Shown: positions 50,476 to 59,845, counted from the first letter of the stretch. The stretch: DNA of 64,000 nt from Bradyrhizobium sp. AS23.2 (GCF_001908185.1 NZ_LGHM01000026.1:1-64000); one strand, 5' to 3'. A program made the numbers and translations. Notes: generated from the letters alone by a model not told the origin.

Positions 50476-50576
50476 CCAAACCAGTTTACTGAAGCGTCAT
50501 GTTTCGTCATTGATGGCGATGTCCCGGCGTTCATTTCATTATCATAATTATCACATTGCAAAATCCGGCCAGACGC

Positions 50577-51618
50577 ATGTTCTTCGACGCGCTCGCCCCA
50601 TCCTCCGCCCTCCAGCTGATCCGATTTGCCGATGTCGACGCTTTTCGGCCAGCCGAGTCGATGGAAGACGCGCGGAGCATCCCCCTCGACGTCGCCAACT
50701 TCGCAGCGGCCCGCGCGGTCGTGAACCTGCCGGCGTGCCGAATCATCGTCGCAAGGTCATTTGCGCGCATCCTCGATACCGTCTATCGCGCGCCGGGCGG
50801 CATGGTGATCCCGCCGATGACCGACGATCTGCGGGCCAGCTCGAGCGGGATGGATCTCGACTCGCGCTTTTTCATAGCCTTGCGCGGCAATCATCATTGC
50901 CATTTCGTCGAGCCCCAGACCAACCATCACGCGCTGATCATGTTCTCACCCACGATCAGGGATCGCGGCTGGTTCGATCGCGCCGATACGTTATGGGTAC
51001 GCATCGCGGACCCCGCCACTCATCTCTACGCGCGACAGCTTTTCCTTGACATCCTGCGGATCGCGTCGGTCGAGCCGCATATGTTCGAAACCACGGAGGT
51101 CGCCGCGCATCTCCAGGAGGGCCTGCTGCTCGCGTTCGACGATCTGTTTCGAATTAGCCCGCTGTCGGATCACAGCGCCCCGAGTGCAAGCGCGCGATCC
51201 GTCAGGCTCGTACAGCAGATCGACGATTATATCGCCGCCTATCCAACCGCTCCGATCTATACGGCAAATCTCGCCGATGAACTCGGCGTCTCGATCCGGA
51301 CACTCGGCGGCGCAGTGACCAAGGTGCGCGGCATGAGCCTGCATCAATACATCCGCCTGAAGCGGCTCTGGGCCACCCGCGCGCGGCTGCTCAAGGGGGG
51401 GCGGCGCGACGATCGCCACGTGTGCACGCGCCCAGGGCTTTCATCACCTGGGCGAGTTTGCCGCCGCCTACCGCGCGACGTTCCACGAGGCGCCCTCAGA
51501 CACGCTGGCGCGGGCCCGGCAAACCGTGCTCGGCTACAATCTCTACCAGGCGAAAAAGCAGCCCGACGGCCTCCAGATCAATGTCGGTCCCAACGGGCTG
51601 AATATCCGGGGCGAGTAA
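50577..51618 (+). pseudogene. AraC-family regulator, frameshifted at a G7 tract
   Basis: The N-terminal sensor-like region (about 220 residues) is intact, followed by the first HTH of the AraC domain (YTANLADELGVSIRTLGGAV, then GMSLHQYIRLKRLWATRARL). At seven G (51395-51401) the frame changes. The original frame reads unrelated Arg-rich sequence to 51791. One frame over the domain continues: GATIATCARAQGFHHLGEFA, then AAYRATFHEAPSDTLARARQ, ending NGLNIRGE at 51618. With one G removed the protein is 346 residues, normal for the family. As written it lacks the second HTH and would be inactive. The start is ATG 50577 or TTG 50556. Confidence 0.75.
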
Positions 51619-51708
51619 GCAAGGCAAATAGACGGGGCTCGCGGATTGCGTCGGCCGCGAGCCCGGTGCTGCATTGGTCCGGTGACGTAGGGAACGGATC
51701 GCCCCTCC

Positions 51709-52113
51709 CTATTGAACGGCAGTCGCCTGCGACCAGACAACCATCCAGCGTTTGTCTCTGCATTCATATGTATCTGTGTGCCAGTAGGTAGTCAGCGGCA
51801 CTTTATGTTCGCCGAAGACCACTTCGAGTCGCGCGCGATACCGGATGACGGCGGATTCTCCTTGCAACCGAACGGCGATCTCCTCAGGCTCCCATTGCAG
51901 ATAGTTGATGTGTCCAGCCGCGATAGCGCCCAGATACTCATCTTTTGAAAGCGGCATTCCTATTGGCGTTATCAGCTGAAAGTCAGAGGCGTGCAGGTGC
52001 CGCGCGGTCTCGATATCGGCGTCCAACAAAGCACGAAGCCTGCTTCGTTCAATCTGCCGAAGGCGATCTGCTTCACTTCCTTCCTTTGACACACGTGCAA
52101 TTTCAATGCTCAT
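51709..52113 (-). CDS. NTF2-like (DUF4440-type) protein
   Basis: 134 residues of the SnoaL/DUF4440 fold: RSRLRALLDADIETARHLHA and DFQLITPIGMPLSKDEYLGA, then VIRYRARLEVVFGEHKVPLT and RWMVVWSQATAV. Such proteins are ligand-binding or isomerase/hydrolase-like; no catalytic residues can be named here. GGAGATC precedes ATG 52113. It lies 27 bases downstream of the epimerase/reductase gene on the same strand and is probably cotranscribed. Confidence 0.85.
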   Translation of the reverse strand: MSIEIARVSKEGSEADRLRQIERSRLRALLDADIETARHLHASDFQLITPIGMPLSKDEYLGAIAAGHINYLQWEPEEIAVRLQGESAVIRYRARLEVVFGEHKVPLTTYWHTDTYECRDKRWMVVWSQATAVQ

Positions 52114-52140
52114 TTTTGATCTCCATAACAGCCGACGTCA

Positions 52141-53190
52141 TTACGAGCCTTTGCCCATTGGTTCGATCAGTTTCAGATTGATCAGGCTTTGGACGCCGGC
52201 GCAGATGCATTCCGCCTCATCGCGCGATCGCCACGCCAGCAGGCGGCGCGCCTTGGAAGAATCGACGCTCAGATCACGGCCGAGTTCATGGACGATCATG
52301 CGCGACATCGGGCTGATGAGGGCCATGACGCGAACCAGCCAGTCCGGTATCTCCCCGGTCGGCAGCCGTGATGCATAGTCAGGGAAAGCCCTGGCCAGGA
52401 TATCGCTGACGTCCTTCAGCCAAAGAAACTTGCCAGCCACAAGAAATCGCTGACCGGACGCGGCCGGGTGGGTCATTGCCTTGATATGGGCGTCCGCCAC
52501 ATCCCGGACATCGACCACAGGAAAGCCAAAGCGCGGCAGGCGCGTGAACTTTCCATTCATCAGTTGCAGGAGGAGCCCGATCGATGTGCCGAAATTCGCA
52601 CCCGACAACGGGCCGAAGATCATGCCGGGATTTATCACCGCCAGGTCGAGCGCACAGCTGCTGGCGAAGTCCCACGCCGCTCGTTCAGCCAGCGTCTTTG
52701 CCTTGTAGTATGGCGTCGCACGCGGGCCATCCGGGTCCGTCCAATCCGTTTCCGTAAAAGGCGCCGTTCCGCTGCCATGATTGGTTGCGGCGATGGAGGA
52801 CGTCATCACGACCCGCTTGACCCGTGCGTCGCGCGCCGCACGAAGCACACGCAAAGCGCCGTCCCGTGCAGGCACGACAAGATCATCCTCGTGGTCTGGC
52901 AAGCCGGCCGGAAAGGGCGATGCCGTATGGATCACGTAGTCGCATCCCGCAGCCGCCTGAGCCCACCCCGCGTCCTGGCAAAGATCGGCTTTTACGAATT
53001 CAATCCGCGCTTCATCGGCGGGCGCCTGCCGGCAAACCCTCGCCGCGATCCGCGAAGCGGAATCCATGCGCCGCACCGTCCCGCGTATCGCATAGCCCTG
53101 GTCAAGCAACTGCTGCGCAATATGCCCCGCCACAAAACCGCCGATGCCCGTCACCAGGACGGTCGTACTCTTCCGCTCAGTCATCACCAT
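52141..53190 (-). CDS. NAD(P)-dependent epimerase/aldehyde reductase (extended SDR)
   Basis: 349 residues. The cofactor motif is VLVTGIGGFVAGHIAQQLLD. It is followed by GTVR, the VIHTASPFP segment, catalytic Ser/Tyr/Lys in MTSSIAATNHGS and TPYYKAKTLAERAA, and VINPGMIFGPLSG. This is the dihydroflavonol-4-reductase-like branch, acting on aldehydes or ketones. Start 53190 (after GGGAG) or 53184. It diverges from a TetR-type regulator over an operator-like palindrome and is followed by the NTF2-like gene. A TetR-controlled detoxification unit is a fair reading. Confidence 0.85.
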   Translation of the reverse strand: MVMTERKSTTVLVTGIGGFVAGHIAQQLLDQGYAIRGTVRRMDSASRIAARVCRQAPADEARIEFVKADLCQDAGWAQAAAGCDYVIHTASPFPAGLPDHEDDLVVPARDGALRVLRAARDARVKRVVMTSSIAATNHGSGTAPFTETDWTDPDGPRATPYYKAKTLAERAAWDFASSCALDLAVINPGMIFGPLSGANFGTSIGLLLQLMNGKFTRLPRFGFPVVDVRDVADAHIKAMTHPAASGQRFLVAGKFLWLKDVSDILARAFPDYASRLPTGEIPDWLVRVMALISPMSRMIVHELGRDLSVDSSKARRLLAWRSRDEAECICAGVQSLINLKLIEPMGKGS

Positions 53191-53212
53191 CGCGCTCCCG
53201 CGGCTTCGTTTG

Positions 53213-53233
53213 GACAATATGACATATTTTGTC
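53213..53233. promoter_or_regulatory. Probable TetR operator
   Basis: A perfect 13-base palindrome AATATG-A-CATATT (53216-53228), framed by GACAA (53213-53217) and TTGTC (53229-53233). It lies between the divergent reductase and TetR genes. A further spaced pair TTGACA/TGTCAA is at 53244-53269. Confidence 0.65.
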
Positions 53234-53278
53234 TATTCGTCTTTTGACAGGCTGGATCGATAGTGTCAACGTGTCCAA

Positions 53279-53875
53279 ATGACCCAAAACGATCAGAGAA
53301 TTGCCGGAATTCTGGATGCGGCCTTGCCCGTCTTCGTCCGCTACGGCTTTCGGAAAACGTCGATGGCGGACATTGCCAAGGCTGCCGGCATCTCGCGGGC
53401 GTCCCTCTATTTGGCCTTCAGCAACAAGGAAGAATTGTTTCGGGCAGGCTCCGCACGCGCGCATGCCAGGGCCATGGACGCGGTCAGTCTTGCGCTATCG
53501 GAAAAGTGTGACGTGGTCGCTCGCATCGAAGCCGCGATGACGACCTTTCAGCGCAGTCTGATTGCCCCGTTTGGTGGCAGTGCCGAAGCTGAGGAGCTGT
53601 TCACCACCAATATGGCGTTGGCCCAAGACATCACCCTCGACACCCGCACCCAGTTGTTGGAGCTGTTGGCGTCGCACCTATCGAAAGCGGAGCAGAATGG
53701 AGAGATCGATCTGTCGCGCGTCGGCGCTCAGCCGAAGGATCTGGCTGACATGATTGTCGCCGCAATGGATGGTCTGAAACATATGCGAGGCGCCGGTGCA
53801 GCGCTGGAGGATGGAACGCGGCTGTTCATGCGCATCCTGCGAGCGGCCACAGCCACTCCCAGAACTGCCATTTAG
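53279..53875 (+). CDS. TetR-family transcriptional regulator
   Basis: 198 residues. The N-terminal HTH is ILDAALPVFVRYGFRKTSMA, then DIAKAAGISRASLYLAFSNK, followed by a helical ligand-binding domain. No ribosome binding site is obvious before ATG 53279, so translation may be leaderless or weak. It is divergent from the reductase-NTF2 unit and probably represses it through the palindrome at 53213-53233. The tRNA-Arg gene lies just downstream on the opposite strand. Confidence 0.9.
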   Translation: MTQNDQRIAGILDAALPVFVRYGFRKTSMADIAKAAGISRASLYLAFSNKEELFRAGSARAHARAMDAVSLALSEKCDVVARIEAAMTTFQRSLIAPFGGSAEAEELFTTNMALAQDITLDTRTQLLELLASHLSKAEQNGEIDLSRVGAQPKDLADMIVAAMDGLKHMRGAGAALEDGTRLFMRILRAATATPRTAI

Positions 53876-53889
53876 CCTTTTGAAAAGAC

Positions 53890-53966
53890 TGGCGCGCTCG
53901 GAAGGATTCGAACCTCCGGCCCTCGGAATCGAAATCCGATGCTCTATCCAGCTGAGCTACGAGCGC
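53890..53966 (-). tRNA. tRNA-Arg (anticodon TCG)
   Basis: 77 bases including the encoded CCA. The acceptor stem GCGCTCG pairs perfectly with CGAGCGC, and the D arm is GCTC-AGCTGGATA-GAGC. The anticodon stem TCGGA/TCCGA holds the loop TTTCGAT with anticodon TCG (reads CGA). The variable loop is short, and the T arm is GGAGG-TTCGAAT-CCTTC. The discriminator base is G. No integrase or duplicated 3' end is found beside it. Confidence 0.95.
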
Positions 53967-54075
53967 CCTGACCCGAATGCCGGGCCGTCACCGAACGCCA
54001 CCTGACGGTGCTGGACAAGCCATCGCCGGGGCGCGTCGTTCGGATATGCTCGAATTAGCAGAGAGGCTGGCCAAT

Positions 54076-54107
54076 AAAAAGCCCTCCCCGCCTCGTTTCG
54101 AGGCGGG
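54076..54107 (-). terminator. Intrinsic terminator
   Basis: CCCGCCTCG-TTT-CGAGGCGGG, perfect 9-bp stem, with (minus-strand reading) a downstream GGGAGGGCTTTTTATT. It ends the gene at 54120-54602. Confidence 0.85.
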
Positions 54108-54119
54108 TCGAAGGCGCTG

Positions 54120-54602
54120 TCACCAGGTCATGTTGAAGAGGCCGAAATGGGGCTGCTGTGCCACCATCATGGGGCGGCCGAACTGCGGCCCGTACTGCGG
54201 CGTCGGATGCGCCCTGGCGACCCTGCGCTTTGGCTGAACCGGGGTCTTCTTCGCTGCAGCCGCCTCGGGCTTCGGCGACGCCGGCGTGAACTGGGCGAAC
54301 GTCTCGCGCACCCGCGCCTTGGCGGACATGTCAGCCAAGGCCGGAGACATGCTTTCCTGCACCGGCGGCTGCGGCGCAACGACTGCGGCGGTTACCAGCG
54401 GCGTTGCAATCGTCGGCTGGCTGGTGTCGAGCACGACGCGGTCGGGCAAGTGGCGATCAGACCGGATGCGGATCGGCGGCTGGTCGTTGCTTGCAGTGGC
54501 GATGGCCTGTGTGGCCGGCTCTGACGGCAGAACGTAATCCACCACAAACAACAGTGCGAGCAAGGCTCCACCGACGAACATGAAATACCGAAAGATGGGC
54601 AT
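54120..54602 (-). CDS. Membrane-anchored protein of unknown function
   Basis: 160 residues. One N-terminal transmembrane helix (FRYFMFVGGALLALLFVVDY) is followed by a disordered Pro/Ala/Lys-rich region that includes DRHLPDRVVLDTSQPTIATP. The end is Pro/Gln/Phe-rich (PQYGPQFGRPMMVAQQPHFG). I recall this as a lineage-specific Bradyrhizobium envelope protein. An EcfG-like promoter lies 46 bases upstream and a clean terminator follows. Function unknown. Confidence 0.7.
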   Translation of the reverse strand: MPIFRYFMFVGGALLALLFVVDYVLPSEPATQAIATASNDQPPIRIRSDRHLPDRVVLDTSQPTIATPLVTAAVVAPQPPVQESMSPALADMSAKARVRETFAQFTPASPKPEAAAAKKTPVQPKRRVARAHPTPQYGPQFGRPMMVAQQPHFGLFNMTW

Positions 54603-54647
54603 CGACCGCGCTCCGCCCCCCGCATCCCCGCGTGGGTTCCTCGCCTT

Positions 54648-54672
54648 AACCGGCGATCCTCTAATTGGTTCC
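54648..54672 (-). promoter_or_regulatory. EcfG-like promoter (weaker match)
   Basis: On the minus strand GGAAC, a 16-base spacer and GGTT instead of CGTT, 46 bases before the gene at 54120-54602. Confidence 0.4.
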
Positions 54673-54769
54673 TACCCCAGCCCTTCGGTTCAAATGGTGA
54701 CGCCAAGTTTTTTGACCAAGCGCCAGGGAGGGTAACTTTTCCGCTATCAGGGGGTGGCGCCCTCGACCT

Positions 54770-55393
54770 CTACGCACGCCGTGCTGCGATCAGCGAACAC
54801 TTCGCCTGATCGGCATTCACGTTGACGAAACCAACAGGGATCCGCGCAAAGGTCTTGCGGCTCTTCATGCTGACCAGGTCCGCCAGCACGCGGCTGCGGT
54901 CGGTGAGATGACTGCCGTCGCGCCGCGCAAACGCGCAGACGATCTCGACATCCTTTACGGCATAGTCATTGTCATTTCTCAGCGTGAACGTCACCAGCGC
55001 CTTCGAGCCAAGGCCGCCGCGCCGCCAGGTCTGCGAGGAAATCCTGAGGCGATCGAGTTCAGCCATTGCCGGAGCCTGAGGTTCGGAAGCCGGCGAGACC
55101 GCGGCTGCCGCATCGCCCGAAGGAGCCGTCTCGACGGATGCCAGTTCCGACTTCACCGGTTGGGCGCTGTTGCCTTTGGAGAGGGGCAGCAGCATCCAGG
55201 CACCGCAGCCGACTATGATGGCCGCCAGCAGCCACAACAGGCTGCGGCCAAATGAGACGCTCGCGATTGTCACTGCCCGCGCCAGTCTCTCGCCGATCCC
55301 GGCGAAGCGTCCCAATCCGATCCGATCGAGCCTGGCGTTCATGGTTGCATCACCGATAGCGGCCGAAGCCCGTTCGACGACGGACTCGGCCAC
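54770..55393 (-). CDS. Membrane-anchored protein with C-terminal beta-domain
   Basis: 207 residues. A cytosolic N terminus of about 45 residues, one transmembrane helix (SLLWLLAAIIVGCGAWMLLP), an Ala/Pro/Ser linker, and a C-terminal domain with alternating strands (KALVTFTLRNDNDYAVKDVE and IVCAFARRDGSHLTDRSR). The last part recalls FxLYD-type domains, in which NDN-x-Y-x-VK-DV occurs. It starts at GTG 55393. Periplasmic position of the C-terminal domain is inferred. Function unknown. Confidence 0.65.
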   Translation of the reverse strand: MAESVVERASAAIGDATMNARLDRIGLGRFAGIGERLARAVTIASVSFGRSLLWLLAAIIVGCGAWMLLPLSKGNSAQPVKSELASVETAPSGDAAAAVSPASEPQAPAMAELDRLRISSQTWRRGGLGSKALVTFTLRNDNDYAVKDVEIVCAFARRDGSHLTDRSRVLADLVSMKSRKTFARIPVGFVNVNADQAKCSLIAARRA

Positions 55394-55522
55394 TGCTTAC
55401 CTTAATCCGGCAGGCGAACTAAGGTTCCCGCGCTCGCGCGAATCGGCAAGGACGGTGGCGATCACCGGCTAGCGCCGCTAGCATCCGCCGCAAAGTCGAA
55501 GACCCCGTCGGGAGGAAATCAA

Positions 55523-55909
55523 ATGCCAGTCGTCGTCACTTGGGATCACGTCCATCTGCGCAGCCCCGATCCGGAGGCTACCGCGGCCTGGCTGCGAGAC
55601 ATCCTCGGTGGCGAGATCGTGCGCGCGCCTGGACGGATCGACGTCAATCTCGGCGGAGCCAGGATTTTCATTGCGCCGCTCGAAGGCGACAGCGCCGTCA
55701 ACCCGCCGCCGCCGCACCCCCATCAGGGTCTCGACCATTTTGGCCTCGCGGTGAAGGACATCGACGCCGTTGCCGCCGAGATCAAGGCTAAGGGAGTTAC
55801 GTTCACGCGCGAGCCGACGACGATCCGGCCCGGCGTCCGCATCTGCTTCATTCGCGGCCCTGAGGGCATCTCTATCGAGCTCCTCGAGCGCGACAAGAAA
55901 TACACCTGA
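55523..55909 (+). CDS. VOC/glyoxalase-fold protein
   Basis: 128-residue single VOC domain: WDHVHLRSPDPEATAAWLRD at the start, LDHFGLAVKDIDAVAAEIKA in the middle, and RICFIRGPEGISIELLERD at the end. Metal-binding His and Glu candidates are the HVHLR His, the LDHFG His and the IELLE Glu. A lyase or dioxygenase-type role is possible, but the reaction is unknown. GGAGGAAATC precedes the ATG. Confidence 0.88.
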   Translation: MPVVVTWDHVHLRSPDPEATAAWLRDILGGEIVRAPGRIDVNLGGARIFIAPLEGDSAVNPPPPHPHQGLDHFGLAVKDIDAVAAEIKAKGVTFTREPTTIRPGVRICFIRGPEGISIELLERDKKYT

Positions 55910-55956
55910 CGCACCGTTTAGGGCGTCGACGAGAAGCCGGGCGTGCTGTCGCCCGG

Positions 55957-56334
55957 CTAAGTCATGCTACCAGGCATAAAGCAGCGGATGGTGACGCCGG
56001 TGTAGCCGTAGATCGGCCACACCATGGTACGTCCGACGCGGTTGGGCTCCGAGATCACGGCTTCCTCGGGCACGTCGACCCAGACGAAGTCCTGCTGCTG
56101 GCCGTCGACTACATAACCGAGGCGCGGAACGCGGACACGATAGTGCCCGTCCTTGCTCTCCCAATCGGTGTCCGAGAGCGCGGAACCATCGGCATCGGAG
56201 CAGCACGGCCCCTTCCCGCTGCGCAGACCGTCGAACCAGGCCTTCAATTCGGCATTGGTGTTGACGAACTGACCGTGATCGCGCGCGTGCCCAGCGAACG
56301 CAATCAAGGCTAAAACGCAAGTGAGGCTTGCCAC
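55957..56334 (-). CDS. Small exported Cys-containing protein
   Basis: About 125 residues starting at GTG 56334, with a signal peptide (SLTCVLALIAFAGHA). The mature part has GKGPCCSDADGSALSDTDWE, DGHYRVRVPRLGYVVDGQQQ and GRTMVWPIYGYTGVTIRCFM. Three Cys and many Asp/Trp residues suggest a compact disulphide fold. The frame is open upstream to 56532, but that part has no family resemblance. I recall homologues throughout Bradyrhizobium without known function. Confidence 0.7.
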   Translation of the reverse strand: MASLTCVLALIAFAGHARDHGQFVNTNAELKAWFDGLRSGKGPCCSDADGSALSDTDWESKDGHYRVRVPRLGYVVDGQQQDFVWVDVPEEAVISEPNRVGRTMVWPIYGYTGVTIRCFMPGSMT

Positions 56335-56700
56335 GCTTCGCCAGCGTATCGTGCTACCAGTCCTCCAGTGCGCGCTTTTGCAATTCGTGGGACGCACACT
56401 GCACAAACGCGGCTTATCGCCGCCGGAATCGATCCAGTTGGTCACGTTCGTCTTGCTCCAGCACTCCGCGGCCAGTGCAACAATGATTATGCATTTCGCG
56501 GGCCAACTTCGGATCGACGGGCCTCGCCGCATGATGAGACGTCATGAAAGTGTCACACACACAAGTCGCGACAACTACGGCTCGCGTCGCAGCGGCCGGC
56601 CACGACCATCGGCAACTGCCGCGTTGCGCGCGCGAATGCGCTTTGGCATAAAAGCTGGACCGGTCCGCCTTGGGCAATGGCGGCTGGCTGACGGGACGTT

Positions 56701-57054
56701 ATGAAGAACGGCCTCTATTCAATTCACGTAACCCTGCTCGATGGTCGAGTCGGCAAGGGCAGCGGTGTGGTCCTTTTCCGCGACGGCAAGATTCTTGGCG
56801 GCGATGCCTATCTCTATTACATCGGCAGCTACACGGTGAGGGACAACAACACCTTCAAGGGCGAGGTCCTGGTGCAACGGCACACCTCGCCTCGTGGCGA
56901 TGACAATCCGCTGTTCGGCGGCCCCGCGCCGGTCGGCGTCGGCGTCAACGGCACCTTCACCGATACGCGCGCGGAGATGACTGGGACTGCGCTCGTCGGC
57001 AAGGCCAGCCTGATTTTCGGCGCCACCCTGTACAAGCTCGCAGAGGCAGACTAG
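56701..57054 (+). CDS. GrlR-family protein
   Basis: 117-residue single beta-barrel protein: KNGLYSIHVTLLDGRVGKGS and DGKILGGDAYLYYIGSYTVR, then VGVNGTFTDTRAEMTGTALV. It resembles GrlR, known in enteropathogens as a negative regulator of the type III secretion activator GrlA. No type III secretion or GrlA gene is in the window. In rhizobia the function of this fold is not established. Its stop codon TAG starts repeat copy 4. Confidence 0.8.
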   Translation: MKNGLYSIHVTLLDGRVGKGSGVVLFRDGKILGGDAYLYYIGSYTVRDNNTFKGEVLVQRHTSPRGDDNPLFGGPAPVGVGVNGTFTDTRAEMTGTALVGKASLIFGATLYKLAEAD

Positions 57055-57155
57055 AGCGTTTTCGAGCGAAGTGGATACCGGTTCGCGTAAAGAAAACGCG
57101 TCAAAATAAGAATCTCGAGCCCCGTTCTGATTCCATCGGAACGGAAATGGCTCCA
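57052..57155. repeat. Convergent-gene repeat, copy 4
   Basis: Inverted relative to copies 1 and 2. It has CGAGCGAAGTGGATACCGG at the left, then CGTAAAGAAAACGCGTCAAA and CCGTTCTGATTCCATCGG with ACGG at the right. It lies between the GrlR-family gene and the convergent sensor kinase and begins in the GrlR stop codon. Confidence 0.9.
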
Positions 57156-57157
57156 CG

Positions 57158-59845
57158 TCACTCCGCCGCCTGCTCAAGTGGAGCAACGCGCGGCAGGATG
57201 ATCTGGATGCGCGTCCCCTCGCCCTGCTCGGAATCGAGATCGAGCCGCCCGCCGAGGCGATTGGTGACGATGCTGTAGACGATGTGCAGGCCGAGACCAG
57301 TGCCGCCCTGGTCGCGCCGCGTCGTGAAGAACGGATCGAAGGCGCGGCGGCGGACGTCGAGCGACATGCCACAGCCATTGTCGGAGAAGATGATCTCGAC
57401 ATTGTCCTTGCCGGACTCGTGCACCTGGATGTCGATGATCCCTGGACGCCCGTCCGGAAAGGCATGCGCCACCGCGTTGAGAAACAGATTGGTCAGCACC
57501 TGTCCGTACGGGCCGGGATAGCTGTTCATGGTCAGGCTCGGCTGGCAGTCGACGTTGAGCGTCAGATTGTGCTTGCGCAGGCCCGGCCGCAGACTCATCA
57601 CCACCTGCTCGGTAAGGTCGCCGAGATCGAAGATGCGCTGGTCCGAATAGTTGCGATCGGCCGCGACCTGCTTGAACGATTGGATCAGCTCGGCGGCACG
57701 ATTGAGATTGGAGACGAGCTGTGAGGACGCGTCGCGGCTGGTCTTGAGGAAATCGTTGAGCGTGGAGCGGCGCAGCTCGCCGCGCTCGACCTGGGACGTG
57801 AAGGTCGCGGTCTTGCGCTCCAGCGCGGAAGCGACCGTGAGGCTGATGCCGACAGGATTGTTGACCTCATGTGCGACGCCGGCAACGAGCCGCCCGAGCG
57901 CGGCAAGCTTCTCCGCCTCGATCAGCGAGGCCTGCGTCTCGCGCAGATTGCGCAGCGCGGTCTCGGCGGATTCCTTGGCCTTGCGCATTTCCTGCTCGCC
58001 GCGCTTGCGCTCGCCGATGTCGAGCGCCACGGTGACGATCCGCTCGATCTCGCCCTCGGCATCGAGCAGCGGCAGCTTGTTGACGAGCCAATGCCGCATG
58101 TTGCCGGAGACGTCCTTGTACTCCTCCTCGTAGAAGCCCAGCCCCTTGCGGAGCCTGAGCACACTCTTGTCGTTCTCGTCGGTCTTGGCCGCGCCATAGC
58201 GCGACATCAGGTCGGCGGTGGTGCGGCCGATGGCATCGCCAGGCTCGATGCCGAAGATGCCGGCCATGTAACGGTTCATCAGCACGTAGCGCAGGTCGCG
58301 GTTCTTGACGTTGATGACTGCGGGCACGGTGTCGATGACCTGCTGGAGCAGGCGCCGGCCTTCGGCGATCGCGTCTTCCGCCCGCTTCTGATCGGTGATG
58401 TCGCGCAGCGTGCCCTCGTAGCGGACGATGCCGCCCGCCTCGTCCCGCACGCCTGTGGCACTGTCGGAGAGCCACAGGATGTTGCCGCTGCGCTGGCGCA
58501 CCTGGTACTCGAACTCGCGCACCATGCCGTCACGCGCCATCAGCCGCTGATATTCGTCACGCGCTTCGGGATGGACATAGATCGTGTGGGCGATGTCGTT
58601 GACGCTGTCGATAAGGTGCTTCGGGCTGTCATAGCCCATCATCCGCGCCAACGCCGGATTGGCGTTGAGGAGATCGCCGGCCGGTGTCGTGACATAGATG
58701 CCGTCGACCGAGCCCTCGAACAGTTTTCGATAGCTCTCCTCGGCGAGGCGCTGCTCGGTGAGCGCGCGCACCGCCGCCTCGCGCGCCGTGTCGGCCTCCT
58801 CCAGCGCGCGGCGGAACACTTCGGCCGCGCGCGCGATGTCGCCGATCTCGTTGTCGAGATCGGCGGACGGGATCGAGGTCTGCTTCTCGCCGGCGGCCAG
58901 AGCACGGATCGACCTTGCGATCTTCGCAAGCGGCCGGACGGTCCGCCGCACCACGAAGCCCGCCGCGAGAATGCCGATCAGCACGCAGATGGTGCCGAAC
59001 ACGATGCTCTGCCACCGCGCTTCCGTCAGCGTGCGGGCGAAGTCGCGCGACAGCACGTGGCCGCGACGCGCACTAACCTCGCGCAGCAATTCGGTGACGC
59101 GCCCGATCAGCCGCCCCTCGGTCCCCAGCACATCGCGATCGATGTCGGCGATCTGCCGCTCCCGGACCGCCACCGCGATGATCGCCTCGGCATAGTCGCT
59201 CACGGCCGCCTTCAACTTGGCATCCCCAATGTCTATCGTCCGCATGCTCTGCGCAGCCTGTTCGGCCGCGGACGGATTGCGTGCGAGCAGCCCCAGTGCG
59301 ATGCGGCTCTGCGCCTCGGACAGGCGCGAGGCCAGCTCGCGATCCGCAGTGCCGGAGACCGCCGCATCGAATTTGCCGCGCAGCGGCGGTAGGCCGGCAA
59401 GCAGCAGGGCGCGGCGATCGATCAGGGTCGAAATCCGCTCGAGGCCGCTGCGATAGGTCGCAAGCCGCTCGGTGACCCCGTCGATCATGTCCTGCTGCTC
59501 GGGCGCGAGCTCGATGCGGGTCTTCTTCAGGATGTCGCTCAGCGTCGAGGCCGCTTCCCCCACCTGCTTGAACTGGATGCCCGCGCCGGGATCGGTGACG
59601 AAGTCGCGCGCCGCAAGGCGCAGCTCATTCATGCGGCGGTCGATGTCCTCGGCAAGGTCGCCGACGCTCTGGAGCCGCTGCAGCTCGGCGAAGGTCGTGT
59701 CGATGTGCCGGATCGCGATCACGCTCGCGGTCGAGGTGACGATAATCACCGCCAGCACCAACAGGAAGCTGCCGAACGTGAGCTGACCGATGGAGAGCGA
59801 AAACGTTCGCTTTTTCTCAGGGGTCGGCGTCAATTCGGCGGACAT
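57158..59845 (-). CDS. Membrane sensor histidine kinase with two PAS domains
   Basis: 895 residues. TM1 (SFLLVLAVIIVTSTASVIAI) at about 25-45, a helical periplasmic region, and TM2 (IVFGTICVLIGILAAGFVV) at about 290. A HAMP domain follows, then PAS 1 (RKLFEGSVDGIYVTTPAGDL, about 380-500) and PAS 2 (VIDTVPAVINVKNRDLRYVL, about 515-640). The HisKA segment has phospho-acceptor His in VAGVAHEVNNPVG. The C-terminal HATPase carries NLFLNAVAHAFPDG, DNGCGM and GGTGLGLHIV. There is no receiver. ATG 59845 is preferred over the upstream ATG at 59908. No response regulator lies beside it. Confidence 0.92.
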   Translation of the reverse strand: MSAELTPTPEKKRTFSLSIGQLTFGSFLLVLAVIIVTSTASVIAIRHIDTTFAELQRLQSVGDLAEDIDRRMNELRLAARDFVTDPGAGIQFKQVGEAASTLSDILKKTRIELAPEQQDMIDGVTERLATYRSGLERISTLIDRRALLLAGLPPLRGKFDAAVSGTADRELASRLSEAQSRIALGLLARNPSAAEQAAQSMRTIDIGDAKLKAAVSDYAEAIIAVAVRERQIADIDRDVLGTEGRLIGRVTELLREVSARRGHVLSRDFARTLTEARWQSIVFGTICVLIGILAAGFVVRRTVRPLAKIARSIRALAAGEKQTSIPSADLDNEIGDIARAAEVFRRALEEADTAREAAVRALTEQRLAEESYRKLFEGSVDGIYVTTPAGDLLNANPALARMMGYDSPKHLIDSVNDIAHTIYVHPEARDEYQRLMARDGMVREFEYQVRQRSGNILWLSDSATGVRDEAGGIVRYEGTLRDITDQKRAEDAIAEGRRLLQQVIDTVPAVINVKNRDLRYVLMNRYMAGIFGIEPGDAIGRTTADLMSRYGAAKTDENDKSVLRLRKGLGFYEEEYKDVSGNMRHWLVNKLPLLDAEGEIERIVTVALDIGERKRGEQEMRKAKESAETALRNLRETQASLIEAEKLAALGRLVAGVAHEVNNPVGISLTVASALERKTATFTSQVERGELRRSTLNDFLKTSRDASSQLVSNLNRAAELIQSFKQVAADRNYSDQRIFDLGDLTEQVVMSLRPGLRKHNLTLNVDCQPSLTMNSYPGPYGQVLTNLFLNAVAHAFPDGRPGIIDIQVHESGKDNVEIIFSDNGCGMSLDVRRRAFDPFFTTRRDQGGTGLGLHIVYSIVTNRLGGRLDLDSEQGEGTRIQIILPRVAPLEQAAE

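Noticed and set aside
53890..53966. tRNA-Arg as an integration site of a genomic island
   Set aside because: No integrase gene and no duplicated tRNA 3' end found on either side in the window.
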